Below the pieces are notes generated by a model. The model saw only the letters and a list, made by a program, of their open reading frames with translations, searched no databases and was not told the origin of the DNA. A stretch of DNA of 64,000 bases from Idiomarina sp. A28L. GTDB taxonomy: Bacteria > Pseudomonadota > Gammaproteobacteria > Enterobacterales > Alteromonadaceae. Both the position numbers and the translations under genes were made by a program. This document shows, one piece after another, positions 53,457 through 63,580 of this stretch. Every line of letters begins with the position of its first letter. Position 1 is the stretch's first letter. The stretch covers positions 166,134-230,133 of the forward strand of contig NZ_AFPO01000020.1 of assembly GCF_000218785.1 (NCBI RefSeq). Direction: 5' to 3'.

Positions 53457-56400
53457 ATGAATTTACGCCAATATTGCGTTTCCTTTAAATATAGAAACCA
53501 AGCGTTATGGAAAAATCGTGAGCCCATTCGCGAAGAAATGTTTGGCATTGAACGGCTTGAGCACCATGCCGAAAGTTTAGCTCAGGCTCAAGGTGTTAGC
53601 GAAAACCCACTAGCGGTTCTCTCCCTTAGAGATCGATTAGAACAAAATGCCTCTGCACTGATTTCAATTTATGGTGATTGCGTTAAAGATATGGAAGCTG
53701 GCAAAGAAATGGTGCCCGCTGCAGAATGGCTCTTGGATAATTACCACCTTGTAGAAGCGCAAGTACGCGAAATTCGTCAAGATTTACCCGCCGGTTTCTA
53801 CAAGCAACTACCCAAGCTCGCCAGTGGCCCGTTTGCCGGATACCCTCGTGTATTTGGCTTAGCTTGGGCCTTTATCGCCCACACCGATAGCCACCTTGAT
53901 CCCGACGTTCTAGCTTTATTTATCTCCGCTTATCAACGTGTGCAGCCACTTAGTATTGGTGAGCTTTGGGCAGTACCGATAACTTTGCGTATCGTATTAG
54001 TAGAAAATCTGTGCCGGCTTGGCGAACAAATTACACGCGAGCAAGCTCGGCGCGATAAAGCGAACAATCTTGCCGATTGCCTGCTACGCAGCGATGGGGC
54101 CGATGCCGCTTTAGAAGCTTTTTTACGTGGCCATGATCATCAACGTTTATCAGAAACTTTTGCCGCGCAGCTAGTAACGCGATTACGAGCTCAAGATCCG
54201 GTAACTACACCCGCCTTACGCTGGTTAGATAAAGAACTGCAACAACTAAACCTTTCGGTAGATGTAATAGTAGAGCACATTGAGCGCCGCCAAAGTGGTG
54301 CCAATGTATCGATTCGGAACGTGATTTCTAGCATGCGCCTAATTTCTGATATCGATTGGGCTGATTTATTTGAAAGTGTGAGCTTAGTGGATGCACGCTT
54401 ACGTGCCAGCAGCAATTTCGCTACTATGAATTTTGCTACCCGAAACCTTTATCGCAACGCAATTGAAGAACTGGCTCACCATTCTGGTTACAGTGAATTA
54501 GCGGTAGTAGATAAACTGAACGAGATTATACCCACCAATACCGATCCTGGATTTTATCTAATAGGCCAATATCGCCCTCAGTTTGAGAAAGCCATTGGTT
54601 TCAAAATACCTTTTCGAATTAAACTCGGCCGCGCAATTGGTGATTTCGGGATTGGTGGTTTTGTAGGCACTATTATTGGCATCAGCATAGCACTGCTGAT
54701 ATTTGCGCTATATTTATTGCAGCAATATGGTTCCATGCCATTCATAGGCTTGGTGTTATTTTCATTGTTTGCTTTTTTGCCGGCCACGAATATTGCCATG
54801 GTGCTTATTAGCCGGGTAATCATCTGGGGCTTCAACCCAACTATTTTACCCAGCATGGAATTTAAAAACGGTATTCCTGATAACTACCGCACGCTTATAG
54901 CCGTACCTACCTTGCTCAGCTGTTCCAACGATATCATTAAACTTGCCGAACGCTTGGAGGTTCATTACCTAACCTGTGCAAGCAATAATTCAAATAATTT
55001 ATATTTTGCCCTTATCACCGATTGGGTGGATTCTGATAATGAACTGAACGAGAGGGATACTGAGTTGCTTGATTTAGCAACCCACGCTATCGAAAACCTC
55101 AATAAGCGCTACGCCAATAACAAATTTCTTCTTCTTCATCGCCGCAGAGTTTTCAATGAATCTGAAAATGTTTGGATGGGGTGGGAACGAAAGCGCGGCA
55201 AGCTGCACGAACTCAATCGCCTACTGCGCGGCGCAACCGATACTACCTTTATCGAAAACCAAGCAAGCATTGCGCAACTCCCAGATAATTTCCGCTACGT
55301 AATCACCCTTGATTCAGATACTCGCATTATCAGCGATACCGTAACAAGTTTAATTGGCAAAATGGCACACCCACTAAACCAGCCCTATTTAGATAAATCT
55401 AAGGGCCGCATCACATTGGGTTATGGAATTTTGCAGCCTCGAGTTACCCCCTCGTTCCCAAATGAGCATCGCGGTTCTATTTTTCAAATGATCTATTCCG
55501 GCCCCGGTGGTATCGACCCCTATGCCGCAGCTACCTCTGATCTCTATCAAGATTTATTTCAAGAGGGTTCCTACACTGGCAAAGGTATTTACGATATTGA
55601 TGCTTTTGAAGCTGCACTAGAAAACCGTATTCCTGAAAACACGCTTCTCAGCCATGATTTGTTTGAAGGTATTTATGCGCGAGCCGGGCTGGCCTCAGAT
55701 GTTGAAGTAATTGAAGATTTCCCAGAGAGTTATGATGTGGCCGTTAAACGCCAGCATCGGTGGACCCGCGGCGATTGGCAGCTCATTACCTGGATTCTTA
55801 ATTTAGGCTCCTCGAGCCCACGAACCGGCTCGCAAGCAGTGCCCTTGCTCGGCCGCTTTAAAATGATTGATAACCTGCGGCGCTCATTGATTCCACCCTT
55901 TACCTTCACCGCTATTCTTTGCTGTTTTCTATTTCCGTGGCCGTTGAATGCCATTGCCATCGGGTTTGTGTTAATCAGCATAGTATTGCCGGCATTCATG
56001 CCTATTCTTTACAATCTTTGGCCGCGGCGGCACACTAGCTCACGAAGTTACCTAAATGCAATGCTTGCAGATACCAAATTAGCAATTGGGCAAACTATAT
56101 TAACAATCGCCTTTTTGCCAGATCAAGCTTGGCGTATGGCCGATGCCATTGGCAGAACTCTAGTTAGAATTTTTATTACTCACCATCACCTACTAGAATG
56201 GACAACATCAGCACAAATAGCCGCTAAACCCTGCCAAACCGTTTTTGAGTTTTACCGAGAAATGGCCGCTAGCACGTTCTTTTCTGTGGTAGTTATCGCC
56301 GCTGCCATAATGATTACCCCATATTCTTGGCCGCTAATTTTGTGCTTTGCTGTTCTTTGGTTTAGTGCACCATGGTTAGCCTTTGCAACCAGCCGTACCG

Positions 56401-59400
56401 CCCCTATTGAACACAAACTTGCTTCGCCACAACAGGCTACTGAACTGCGGCTTATTGCCCGGCGCACCTGGCGCTATTTTGAAGTGTTCGTTGGTAAAGA
56501 AGATAACATGTTACCCCCAGATAACTTCCAAGAAACCCCCAACGAAGTTGTTGCTCATCGCACATCGCCAACGAATATTGGGGTGTATTTGTTATCTGCT
56601 ATTGCAGCCCGTGATTTTGGTTGGGCGGGAATGGTGCAAACGATTGAACGGCTCGAAGCCACCTTTGCAACAATGCAGAATTTAAAGCTTTTTCGTGGTC
56701 ATTTCTTTAATTGGTATTCCACCAACACGCTAAAACCACTTACCCCAAATTATATTTCCTCGGTAGATAGCGGCAACCTTGCTGGCCATTTACTGGTAGT
56801 AGCTAACGCCTGTGAAGAGTGGATAAGCAACAACGAACTAACTTGCCCGCTTGATGCATCACCCACACACATGCTCGGCGGCCATATAGATAATTGCCAG
56901 TTAGCTCAACAAGCCTTTAAAAACGTGTGGAATGCACCCGTTGAAATCAGATTTTTACTCGAAGAAATAGAACAAGTAGCCTCCGAACCGCCAGCAGCTA
57001 TCCCAAGCACCGCCCTGATCAACGAGTTGATATCTTTAGTTAGTAACTTGCCCGATGATAGCGATGAGCACTCTAGAGTTTTTGAGCTTCGATACTGGGT
57101 GCAAGCGATTGAAAAAAATATACACGAATACGAACGAGATACTCTGCAAAGAAAATATAGCGAACCCTTATGCCAGCGCCTTGAAACGCTAGCATCTACT
57201 GCGCGTGAATTTGCCTTAAACATGGATTTCGGCTTTTTAATCGACCCGCAACGACAGCTACTGGCGATTGGCTACTCTCTTGATACCAATAGCCGAGATG
57301 AAAGTTGCTACGATTTACTGGCTTCTGAAGCCCGATTAGCGAGCCTATTTGCCATCGCTAAAGGCGATGTAAATAGCAAGCATTGGTTCCGCCTTGGCCG
57401 CTCTGCAACGCCAATAATGAATGGTTCAGCGCTTATTTCTTGGTCTGGCTCTATGTTTGAATATCTAATGCCCTCACTCGTTATGCAAACCCCAGCCGGA
57501 AGCATACTCTCTGGCACAATGGAGTTTGCGGTAAAACTACAACAAAGCTACGCAAGTTCATTGAACATTCCCTGGGGAATGTCTGAATCGGCATTCAATG
57601 CGCGCGATCATGAATTTACTTATCAATACTCAAATTTCGGTGTTCCCGAACTTGGCTTCAAGCGCGGCTTGCGTTCCGATAGAGTTATTGCGCCTTATGC
57701 CACCGGGCTGGCCACCATGATTGAACCTACGAGAGCCCTTGCAAACTACAATACACTTACGAAGCTCGGTGCCTTGGGCCGTTTCGGCTTTTACGAAGCA
57801 CTCGATTTTACGCCTAGCCGGCTTCCTGAAAATAAAGAGTATGTCATTATCAGAAGTTTCATGGCGCATCATCAAGGCATGACTATTGCTGCCATCAGCA
57901 ATGCGCTGAAGAACAACATTATGTGCAAACGCTTTCATCGCGAGCCGATCATTCAGGCCTGTGAGCTACTGCTCCAAGAACGCATGCCTCGCGACATTGC
58001 AACACCCCATCAACTTGCGGCAGCCGTTGAATTACCGATTAATTACAACATTGCAGGTTCATCAACTCGGCGCCAAATTAAAGTTAGCAGAACAACACCA
58101 CTTATTACCCACATGCTCGGGAATGGGCAATATTCAGTAATGCTCACTGCTACCGGAAGTGGTTACAGCCGTTGGCGTGATATCGCTATTACCCGCTGGC
58201 AACCAGATGGTTGCTTGGAAAGTTATGGCACCTTTATATTCCTGCGCGATATTAAAACAAACCAATGCTGGTCGATAGGTGACCCACACTACGCCGATAG
58301 TGATGTAAATGGTGATAGCACAGTTGAATTCAACGAAGAACATGCCGAATTCGTGCATCACGATGCTGAACTAAAAAGCAGCATGGAGGTAGTTGTTTCA
58401 ATGGAAGATGATGGCGAAGTGCGGCGCCTTTCGTTAAGTAACTTCGATAATAGAGCTAAAGAAATCGAAATCACCTCATATGCTGAAGTAGTTTTGAACA
58501 CCTTAGCGGCAGACCAAGCACACCCCGCTTTCAGTAAGATGTTCGTGGAAACCGAATACCTGGATAAATTCGATGCTCTAATCGCTACTCGCCGCACCCA
58601 ATCTTCTGAAGATAAACACATATGGGCTGCACACTTAGTAGTGGTTGAAGCTGAGCTAACTGCTACGCCTGAGTTTGAATCAGATCGCGCTCGATTTTTG
58701 GGCAGAGGTAGAACCTTGGCAAACGCCGTAGCAATGCAGCCAGAAGCATCACTATCAAATACAGCTGGTACCGTTCTAGACCCAATTTTCTCGCTGCGCC
58801 GGCGCATTATAATCGAAGCTAGAAGTGAAGCACGCATAACGTTTTGGACATTAGTGGCAGAATCTAAAGAAGCGCTCATTGCGTTACTTGATAAGCATCA
58901 CGATCGAAATGCATTCGCGCGCGCAAAAACGTTAGCCTGGACCCAAGCCCAATTACAATTACGCCATTTAAACATAGGCAATTATGAAGCCGTTGATTTT
59001 CAGCGTTTAGCTACACCTTTACTTTATCAAGATGCGCGTTTTCGCTCATCAGCAAGGCTTATTCGGCAAGGCGCAGCCCCACAATCAGCGCTTTGGGAAA
59101 CTGGAATCTCTGGCGATTTGCCGATAATTCTTATCCACATCGATAACATCAAACACATTAATCAGGTTTTGCAACTTATAAGAGCCCATGAATACTGGCA
59201 ACTAAAACAACTCTGTGTCGATTTAGTGATTTTTAACGAACAACCATCTTCGTATATTCAGGAATTACAAGATGCTATTGAAGCAGCAATACGCACCAAT
59301 TATCTACGTGCAAATATTAGTGCGCCTACCCGCGGAACTATATATGCCTTGCGGTCTGATCAAATAAGCCTCACTGCCCGCGCCCTACTTGCCTCTGCCT

Positions 59401-62021
59401 GCTGGGTGAAACTCTATGCCGCAGCGGGTAGTTTGAGAAATCAACTCAACCGCATACCACCTATGGAAACTCCAGCTATTTTCCTACAAGAACCGATAAC
59501 ACCGCGCCAGCGTAAACAAAATGAAACTAATGCTGAGATTATAGATAGCGCAACTAGCCTCCTGAAAATACCAGAGCTAGAGTTTTTTAATGGCATTGGT
59601 GGTTTTGCCGAGAATGGCCGCGAATATGTGATTAGCTTATCTGAAGGTGAAGCCACCCCTGCACCTTGGATTAACGTTATTGCTAATCACCACTTTGGTT
59701 TTCAGGTTTCGGCCGAAGGCAGCAGTTACACTTGGGCAAAGAATAGCCGGGATAACCAATTAACCCCTTGGTCTAACGATCCGGTTAGTGATCCTAGTGG
59801 CGAAGCTCTGTATGTTCGTGACGAAGATAACATGGCCGTTTTCGGTGCCACCATAAATATTAAAAACTTTCCTGCTAATAGCGAGTATGGTCATTCCGAT
59901 GCGCCATACATTGCCACGCACGGCTTTGGTTACAGCCGGTTCCAGCACCAAGCACACGGTATCGAACTCGATCTGTTGCAATTTGTGCCACTTCAGCACG
60001 CGATTAAAATTTCTCGTTTACGGCTGCATAATCATTCAAAAACAACCCGGCGATTATCCGTAACTGCTTTTGTGAGCTGGGTGCTCGGGGCCTCTCGCAG
60101 CGGCAGCGCGCCTTTTATTTACACCGAGCATGATAGCAAGGGCGCCATTTTAGCCCGCAATCCTTGGAGCCTGAACTTCTCAAGCCGAGTTGCATTTGCC
60201 GATATGGCCGGCAAACAAAGTAGCTTTACCGCCGATCGCTCTGAATTTTTGGGCCGTGCGCATGCACGTACAAATGGCATTAGTAGCCTGCCTCCTTTAG
60301 CTCTCGCTAGCAAAAGGCCACTATCGGGAACTACCGGTGTGGCGCTTGACCCATGTGCAGCAATGCAGCAGCTCATATGGTTAGAGCCGGGCGAATCAAC
60401 TGATGTGGTATTTCTTCTTGGCCAAGGTGAATCTGCAAGCGAAGCAAAAGAGTTACTTGCAGCCTATCGGCAATGTGAAATTGATGAGTTGCTCGCGGAA
60501 GTAAAACAGCATTGGCAAAGCATTCTTGGTGTGGTTCAGGTAAAAACACCCGATAGAGCCATGGATATAATGCTCAATGGTTGGCTTACCTACCAAACTC
60601 TAGCTTGCCGAATTTGGGCGCGCTCAGGGTTCTATCAAGCCAGCGGTGCTTACGGTTTTCGCGATCAATTACAAGATGGCATGGCCCTCACTTTCGCCAA
60701 ACCCGATGAAACTCGAGAACATATTTTACGTGCTGCTGCACACCAGTTTGTTGAAGGCGATGTACAGCATTGGTGGATGCCCTCTACCAACAATGGCGTT
60801 CGAACACGCATTTCCGATGATAGGGTTTGGTTAGTTTACGCCACCGCTCGATACATCGAAAATTCGGGTGATATAGCCATTCTTAATGAGCAAGTGCCAT
60901 ATATCGAAGGGCCACAGCTCAACGATGATGAACACGATAGTGTATTTCCAGCTAAAACCACAAAGTATACCGAATCGCTATTTGAGCATTGTGCTCGTGC
61001 ATTAGAGCAAAGCATTGAACTTCGCGGCGTACTGGGGTTGCCATTAATTGGCACTGGCGATTGGAACGATGGCATGAATCGAGTAGGACCCGGAGGTAAA
61101 GGCGAAAGTGTTTGGTTGGGTTGGTTACTTTTAAAAGCACTGAAAATGTTCGCGCCGCTGGCAAAATTGCATAACCGCGAACGCGCACAAGTATGGGCGA
61201 ATTACGCTAAAACCTTACAAAAAGTTATCGAACAAGTGAGTTGGGATGGAGAGTGGTATCGCCGAGCAACCTATGATGATGGCAGTTGGTTAGGCTCGTG
61301 GGGGAATCAGGAATGCCGCATTGATTCTATTGCTCAATCGTGGGCTGTATTATCGGGCGGTGCCGATAATGCGCGGGCGGCACACGCTATGTCGTCGCTC
61401 AACAAGCAACTCATTTCCGAGAAGAACCAATTGGTAATTCTATTTACACCACCTTTCAATTATGGCGGCCAGCACCCCGGTTATATACAAGGCTATCCGC
61501 CGGGCTTACGCGAAAATGGTGGCAATTATAGCCACGCTGCCATGTGGGTAGCTGAAGCCTACGCTGAGCTGGGCGATGGCAATCAGGCAGTGAAGGTATT
61601 TAATATATTGAACCCTATTAACCACGCATTAACCGCTGAAGAGGCTACCAAATACAAAGTTGAGCCTTACGTAGTTGCCGCAGATATCTATTCGGTAGCA
61701 CCTCACATCGGCCGTGGTGGCTGGACATGGTACACCGGTGCTGCCGGCTGCATGTATAGAGCTGGATTAGAAGGCATACTTGGCCTGAAAAAGCGCGGCG
61801 ATAAGCTTGTAATCAAACCCTGCATTGCTCGGTGCTGGCCAAAATATGAAATTGCCCTAAACCTTGATAGCGGCCAATACCAGATTACTGTTGAAAACCC
61901 ACAGAAACGGAGCCAAGGCATTACTCATGCAGAACTCGATGGCGAGCCGTTGCAACACAACGATGATAGTGTAGAAGTGCCGCTTGATGGCAAAGCACAC
62001 CTGCTGCTGATTCGAATGTAG
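53457..62021 (+). CDS. ndvB: Cyclic beta-1,2-glucan synthase (NdvB/ChvB family)
   Basis: A 2854-residue inner-membrane enzyme that starts, elongates and cyclises beta-1,2-glucan from UDP-glucose. Order of parts: N-terminal soluble region (1-390); membrane helices near 395-460; GT84 glycosyltransferase with the DSD motif at about 619 (TLDSDTRI) and QHRWTRGDWQ at about 765; helices near 815-850 and 938-980; a glucoamylase-like region (about 1260-1500); two NdvB-type carbohydrate domains; and a C-terminal GH94 phosphorylase-like domain with GTGDWNDGMNRVG at about 2533, holding the catalytic Asp. The length is near the Agrobacterium/Brucella proteins (about 2800). The osmoregulated periplasmic glucan has roles in envelope, osmotic and host interaction. 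No ndvA exporter is adjacent. Confidence 0.95.
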   Translation: MNLRQYCVSFKYRNQALWKNREPIREEMFGIERLEHHAESLAQAQGVSENPLAVLSLRDRLEQNASALISIYGDCVKDMEAGKEMVPAAEWLLDNYHLVEAQVREIRQDLPAGFYKQLPKLASGPFAGYPRVFGLAWAFIAHTDSHLDPDVLALFISAYQRVQPLSIGELWAVPITLRIVLVENLCRLGEQITREQARRDKANNLADCLLRSDGADAALEAFLRGHDHQRLSETFAAQLVTRLRAQDPVTTPALRWLDKELQQLNLSVDVIVEHIERRQSGANVSIRNVISSMRLISDIDWADLFESVSLVDARLRASSNFATMNFATRNLYRNAIEELAHHSGYSELAVVDKLNEIIPTNTDPGFYLIGQYRPQFEKAIGFKIPFRIKLGRAIGDFGIGGFVGTIIGISIALLIFALYLLQQYGSMPFIGLVLFSLFAFLPATNIAMVLISRVIIWGFNPTILPSMEFKNGIPDNYRTLIAVPTLLSCSNDIIKLAERLEVHYLTCASNNSNNLYFALITDWVDSDNELNERDTELLDLATHAIENLNKRYANNKFLLLHRRRVFNESENVWMGWERKRGKLHELNRLLRGATDTTFIENQASIAQLPDNFRYVITLDSDTRIISDTVTSLIGKMAHPLNQPYLDKSKGRITLGYGILQPRVTPSFPNEHRGSIFQMIYSGPGGIDPYAAATSDLYQDLFQEGSYTGKGIYDIDAFEAALENRIPENTLLSHDLFEGIYARAGLASDVEVIEDFPESYDVAVKRQHRWTRGDWQLITWILNLGSSSPRTGSQAVPLLGRFKMIDNLRRSLIPPFTFTAILCCFLFPWPLNAIAIGFVLISIVLPAFMPILYNLWPRRHTSSRSYLNAMLADTKLAIGQTILTIAFLPDQAWRMADAIGRTLVRIFITHHHLLEWTTSAQIAAKPCQTVFEFYREMAASTFFSVVVIAAAIMITPYSWPLILCFAVLWFSAPWLAFATSRTAPIEHKLASPQQATELRLIARRTWRYFEVFVGKEDNMLPPDNFQETPNEVVAHRTSPTNIGVYLLSAIAARDFGWAGMVQTIERLEATFATMQNLKLFRGHFFNWYSTNTLKPLTPNYISSVDSGNLAGHLLVVANACEEWISNNELTCPLDASPTHMLGGHIDNCQLAQQAFKNVWNAPVEIRFLLEEIEQVASEPPAAIPSTALINELISLVSNLPDDSDEHSRVFELRYWVQAIEKNIHEYERDTLQRKYSEPLCQRLETLASTAREFALNMDFGFLIDPQRQLLAIGYSLDTNSRDESCYDLLASEARLASLFAIAKGDVNSKHWFRLGRSATPIMNGSALISWSGSMFEYLMPSLVMQTPAGSILSGTMEFAVKLQQSYASSLNIPWGMSESAFNARDHEFTYQYSNFGVPELGFKRGLRSDRVIAPYATGLATMIEPTRALANYNTLTKLGALGRFGFYEALDFTPSRLPENKEYVIIRSFMAHHQGMTIAAISNALKNNIMCKRFHREPIIQACELLLQERMPRDIATPHQLAAAVELPINYNIAGSSTRRQIKVSRTTPLITHMLGNGQYSVMLTATGSGYSRWRDIAITRWQPDGCLESYGTFIFLRDIKTNQCWSIGDPHYADSDVNGDSTVEFNEEHAEFVHHDAELKSSMEVVVSMEDDGEVRRLSLSNFDNRAKEIEITSYAEVVLNTLAADQAHPAFSKMFVETEYLDKFDALIATRRTQSSEDKHIWAAHLVVVEAELTATPEFESDRARFLGRGRTLANAVAMQPEASLSNTAGTVLDPIFSLRRRIIIEARSEARITFWTLVAESKEALIALLDKHHDRNAFARAKTLAWTQAQLQLRHLNIGNYEAVDFQRLATPLLYQDARFRSSARLIRQGAAPQSALWETGISGDLPIILIHIDNIKHINQVLQLIRAHEYWQLKQLCVDLVIFNEQPSSYIQELQDAIEAAIRTNYLRANISAPTRGTIYALRSDQISLTARALLASACWVKLYAAAGSLRNQLNRIPPMETPAIFLQEPITPRQRKQNETNAEIIDSATSLLKIPELEFFNGIGGFAENGREYVISLSEGEATPAPWINVIANHHFGFQVSAEGSSYTWAKNSRDNQLTPWSNDPVSDPSGEALYVRDEDNMAVFGATINIKNFPANSEYGHSDAPYIATHGFGYSRFQHQAHGIELDLLQFVPLQHAIKISRLRLHNHSKTTRRLSVTAFVSWVLGASRSGSAPFIYTEHDSKGAILARNPWSLNFSSRVAFADMAGKQSSFTADRSEFLGRAHARTNGISSLPPLALASKRPLSGTTGVALDPCAAMQQLIWLEPGESTDVVFLLGQGESASEAKELLAAYRQCEIDELLAEVKQHWQSILGVVQVKTPDRAMDIMLNGWLTYQTLACRIWARSGFYQASGAYGFRDQLQDGMALTFAKPDETREHILRAAAHQFVEGDVQHWWMPSTNNGVRTRISDDRVWLVYATARYIENSGDIAILNEQVPYIEGPQLNDDEHDSVFPAKTTKYTESLFEHCARALEQSIELRGVLGLPLIGTGDWNDGMNRVGPGGKGESVWLGWLLLKALKMFAPLAKLHNRERAQVWANYAKTLQKVIEQVSWDGEWYRRATYDDGSWLGSWGNQECRIDSIAQSWAVLSGGADNARAAHAMSSLNKQLISEKNQLVILFTPPFNYGGQHPGYIQGYPPGLRENGGNYSHAAMWVAEAYAELGDGNQAVKVFNILNPINHALTAEEATKYKVEPYVVAADIYSVAPHIGRGGWTWYTGAAGCMYRAGLEGILGLKKRGDKLVIKPCIARCWPKYEIALNLDSGQYQITVENPQKRSQGITHAELDGEPLQHNDDSVEVPLDGKAHLLLIRM

Positions 62022-62083
62022 ATTATTGATACAGCCTTCAGGTTTCTGCATTAGGTTTTCAGTTGTTGCTAATCACATTTCTT

Positions 62084-62458
62084 CTACCTAGGATCACGCT
62101 TATGTATAGTAATTTTAGGCGCTGGGGCTACTCCCATTTTATAAACATCCCACTCACGATCGGAAGGTGGCAACTCATCGTCACATACAATGGTGTATGC
62201 AAGATGACCATCTAACCGGCAAATTCGCCACGCGGTAAAACCAATAGAATAGGAAATCGCTGGGCTTCGTTCTGCTTTACCGTCAGCACGATCCCAAGCC
62301 ATTTTGCCATTCCAATAGCCGATACTCGACATCACATTTGCATCAGATTTAGTGGGTGGTGCCGTTGAAGGTACATACAGGCCATCAACCTCAGGTAAAC
62401 CGGAACCAGTTACTTCAATATATAAGGTATTGCTTGGAGTTTTGTCACACTCAGCCAT
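62084..62458 (-). CDS. Hypothetical small beta-rich protein
   Basis: A 124-residue protein with no signal peptide and no family I can name. The frame begins at a TTG at 62470; the ATG at 62458 has GAG 8 bases upstream and gives MAECDKTPSNTLYIEV. It is rich in Trp, Tyr, Gly and Pro, with the pattern VTGSGLPEVDGLYVPS, SIGYWNGKMAWDRADG, TAWRICRLDGHLAYTIVCDDELPPSDREWDVY. That is suggestive of a small beta-sheet module with periodic G-x-Y/W turns. It follows the alternative-oxidase partner gene by 62 bases in the same direction and may be in the same transcript. Confidence 0.7.
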   Translation of the reverse strand: MAECDKTPSNTLYIEVTGSGLPEVDGLYVPSTAPPTKSDANVMSSIGYWNGKMAWDRADGKAERSPAISYSIGFTAWRICRLDGHLAYTIVCDDELPPSDREWDVYKMGVAPAPKITIHKRDPR

Positions 62459-62520
62459 ATTAATTCTCAAATTAGATTGTCAGTTAAAACACAGATAATC
62501 GATGGATCGACGCTTTTGTA

Positions 62521-62808
62521 TCATGAATTATCAGTTGATACTTCTTGGTTTTCTAGTACCGTATTGGCGTCGGCACGTTCAATTATTTTCCAAATCACCG
62601 ATTGAATGGCTTCATCTTCTCGCACATCATGTTTACTCACAAATTGTTGTTTTTGAGGCTCTGCATTCTCTTCAGATAAAAACGTTACCACCACTTTATT
62701 CGCAAGATCGGGGGTGGTTCCGAAGTACTCTAACGAAATTTGTGGAAAACCTTTGAAACCGCGCTGAACTCTTTTTGCGATGCGCTTTTTTGCTTTATCT
62801 ACATTCAT
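62521..62808 (-). CDS. Small conserved protein downstream of alternative oxidase
   Basis: A 95-residue, basic, soluble protein. The N-terminus is MNVDKAKKRIAKRVQRGFKGFPQISLEYFG; the remainder predicts an alpha/beta fold ending VIWKIIERADANTVLE. I believe similar proteins occur beside alternative oxidases in Pseudomonas, from memory and unverified. GAGG lies 8 bases before the ATG, and the oxidase stop codon is 10 bases upstream, so they form an operon. A broken second copy lies on the other side of the oxidase (63482-63580). Function unknown. Confidence 0.8.
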   Translation of the reverse strand: MNVDKAKKRIAKRVQRGFKGFPQISLEYFGTTPDLANKVVVTFLSEENAEPQKQQFVSKHDVREDEAIQSVIWKIIERADANTVLENQEVSTDNS

Positions 62809-62818
62809 TGTAAATACC

Positions 62819-63451
62819 TCACTTTCGCGCCCCTGATTTCAACTCATCGGCGAAACCGTGGTTTACATCACGATGCTTTGCTTCATCAGCTCTTACCGCA
62901 ATAATCACTTCGCGTAATCGGGCATCTTCAGGCAGCTGCCAATAATCAATAGCAATCTGCGGTGCAGGAACATTTTCGTATTTGCCGCTATCTACGCCTG
63001 CGAGATATTCGGTATAACTGTAAACCGCTTCTTCTTCCAAATAGCCAACAACGCGATGAGCCGTTTTGCTTGAGAAAAGGTAAAGCACAAAAAAGGCGTT
63101 GTAAAAAATACCTTGAGCAATAATCACCAACGTACGTTCTAACCAATTCGGTTTTGCCACTTCAATGAAGGTTAGCAAGTGCATGCGTTCGTTTTCTGCT
63201 TCTTCGAGCAACGTGTGAATCCAACCATCGTCATTCTTCATGCGGCGCAGTGAATGTAAATGTTGAATAGCGCCACCCACCATGCCTGGCACAGCAGCCA
63301 CGGTTTCCAAAACTACCGCGCGATTGCCATAACGCCCAGAGAAAAATAAATCAGCAAAAAAACGTAAAAACCTCACTGTTCCATAGGCGATACGATCAGA
63401 AATACCTTGTGGCTTGTGGTGTTTAGGCCGTGCTTCATATTCTTCGCTCAT
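62819..63451 (-). CDS. aox: Alternative oxidase (AOX), cyanide-insensitive ubiquinol oxidase
   Basis: A 210-residue diiron membrane-associated quinol oxidase. Ligands are in the expected order: E49, E88 and H91 (ENERMH), E140 (LEEEAV), E190 and H193 (DEAKH). The frame opens at 63514, but the ATG at 63451 ([12 protein letters not shown]) has GGGAG 5 bases upstream and is preferred. It reduces oxygen to water without proton pumping, bypassing the cytochrome oxidases. In bacteria it is known in few groups (for example Vibrio and Novosphingobium), often tied to nitric oxide or cyanide stress. It lies 8.6 kb from the FNR site of the glucan-synthase gene. Confidence 0.95.
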   Translation of the reverse strand: MSEEYEARPKHHKPQGISDRIAYGTVRFLRFFADLFFSGRYGNRAVVLETVAAVPGMVGGAIQHLHSLRRMKNDDGWIHTLLEEAENERMHLLTFIEVAKPNWLERTLVIIAQGIFYNAFFVLYLFSSKTAHRVVGYLEEEAVYSYTEYLAGVDSGKYENVPAPQIAIDYWQLPEDARLREVIIAVRADEAKHRDVNHGFADELKSGARK

Positions 63452-63481
63452 CTTAACTCCCACTATTGAGCACCCGCCACC

Positions 63482-63580
63482 GATACACTCGGTTTTTTGA
63501 TACCCTATTGGCATTTACGCACTCAATTAGCTTCTAGATTATCAATTGAGTGGTTTCATTTTCTTGCACATTGGTTTCAC
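63482..63580 (-). pseudogene. Decayed second copy of the AOX-partner gene (3' part)
   Basis: This 99-base stretch ends 30 bases before the AOX start and is similar to the 3' part of the 95-aa gene at 62521-62808. An ungapped 62-base block (63501-63562 against 62557-62618) has 44 identities by eye. The homologous frame keeps [19 protein letters not shown] against DEAIQSVIWKIIERADANTV, but the Trp codon TGG has become TAG and a 1-base deletion lies just upstream. Most of the 18 differences are transitions. The remaining 190 bases of the gap (63581-63779) hold nothing recognised apart from a terminator. Confidence 0.7.

Noticed and set aside
62502-62756. Open frame of 84 aa on the + strand over the AOX-partner gene
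   Set aside because: Antisense shadow of the 95-aa gene, which has a proper ribosome binding site and operon position.
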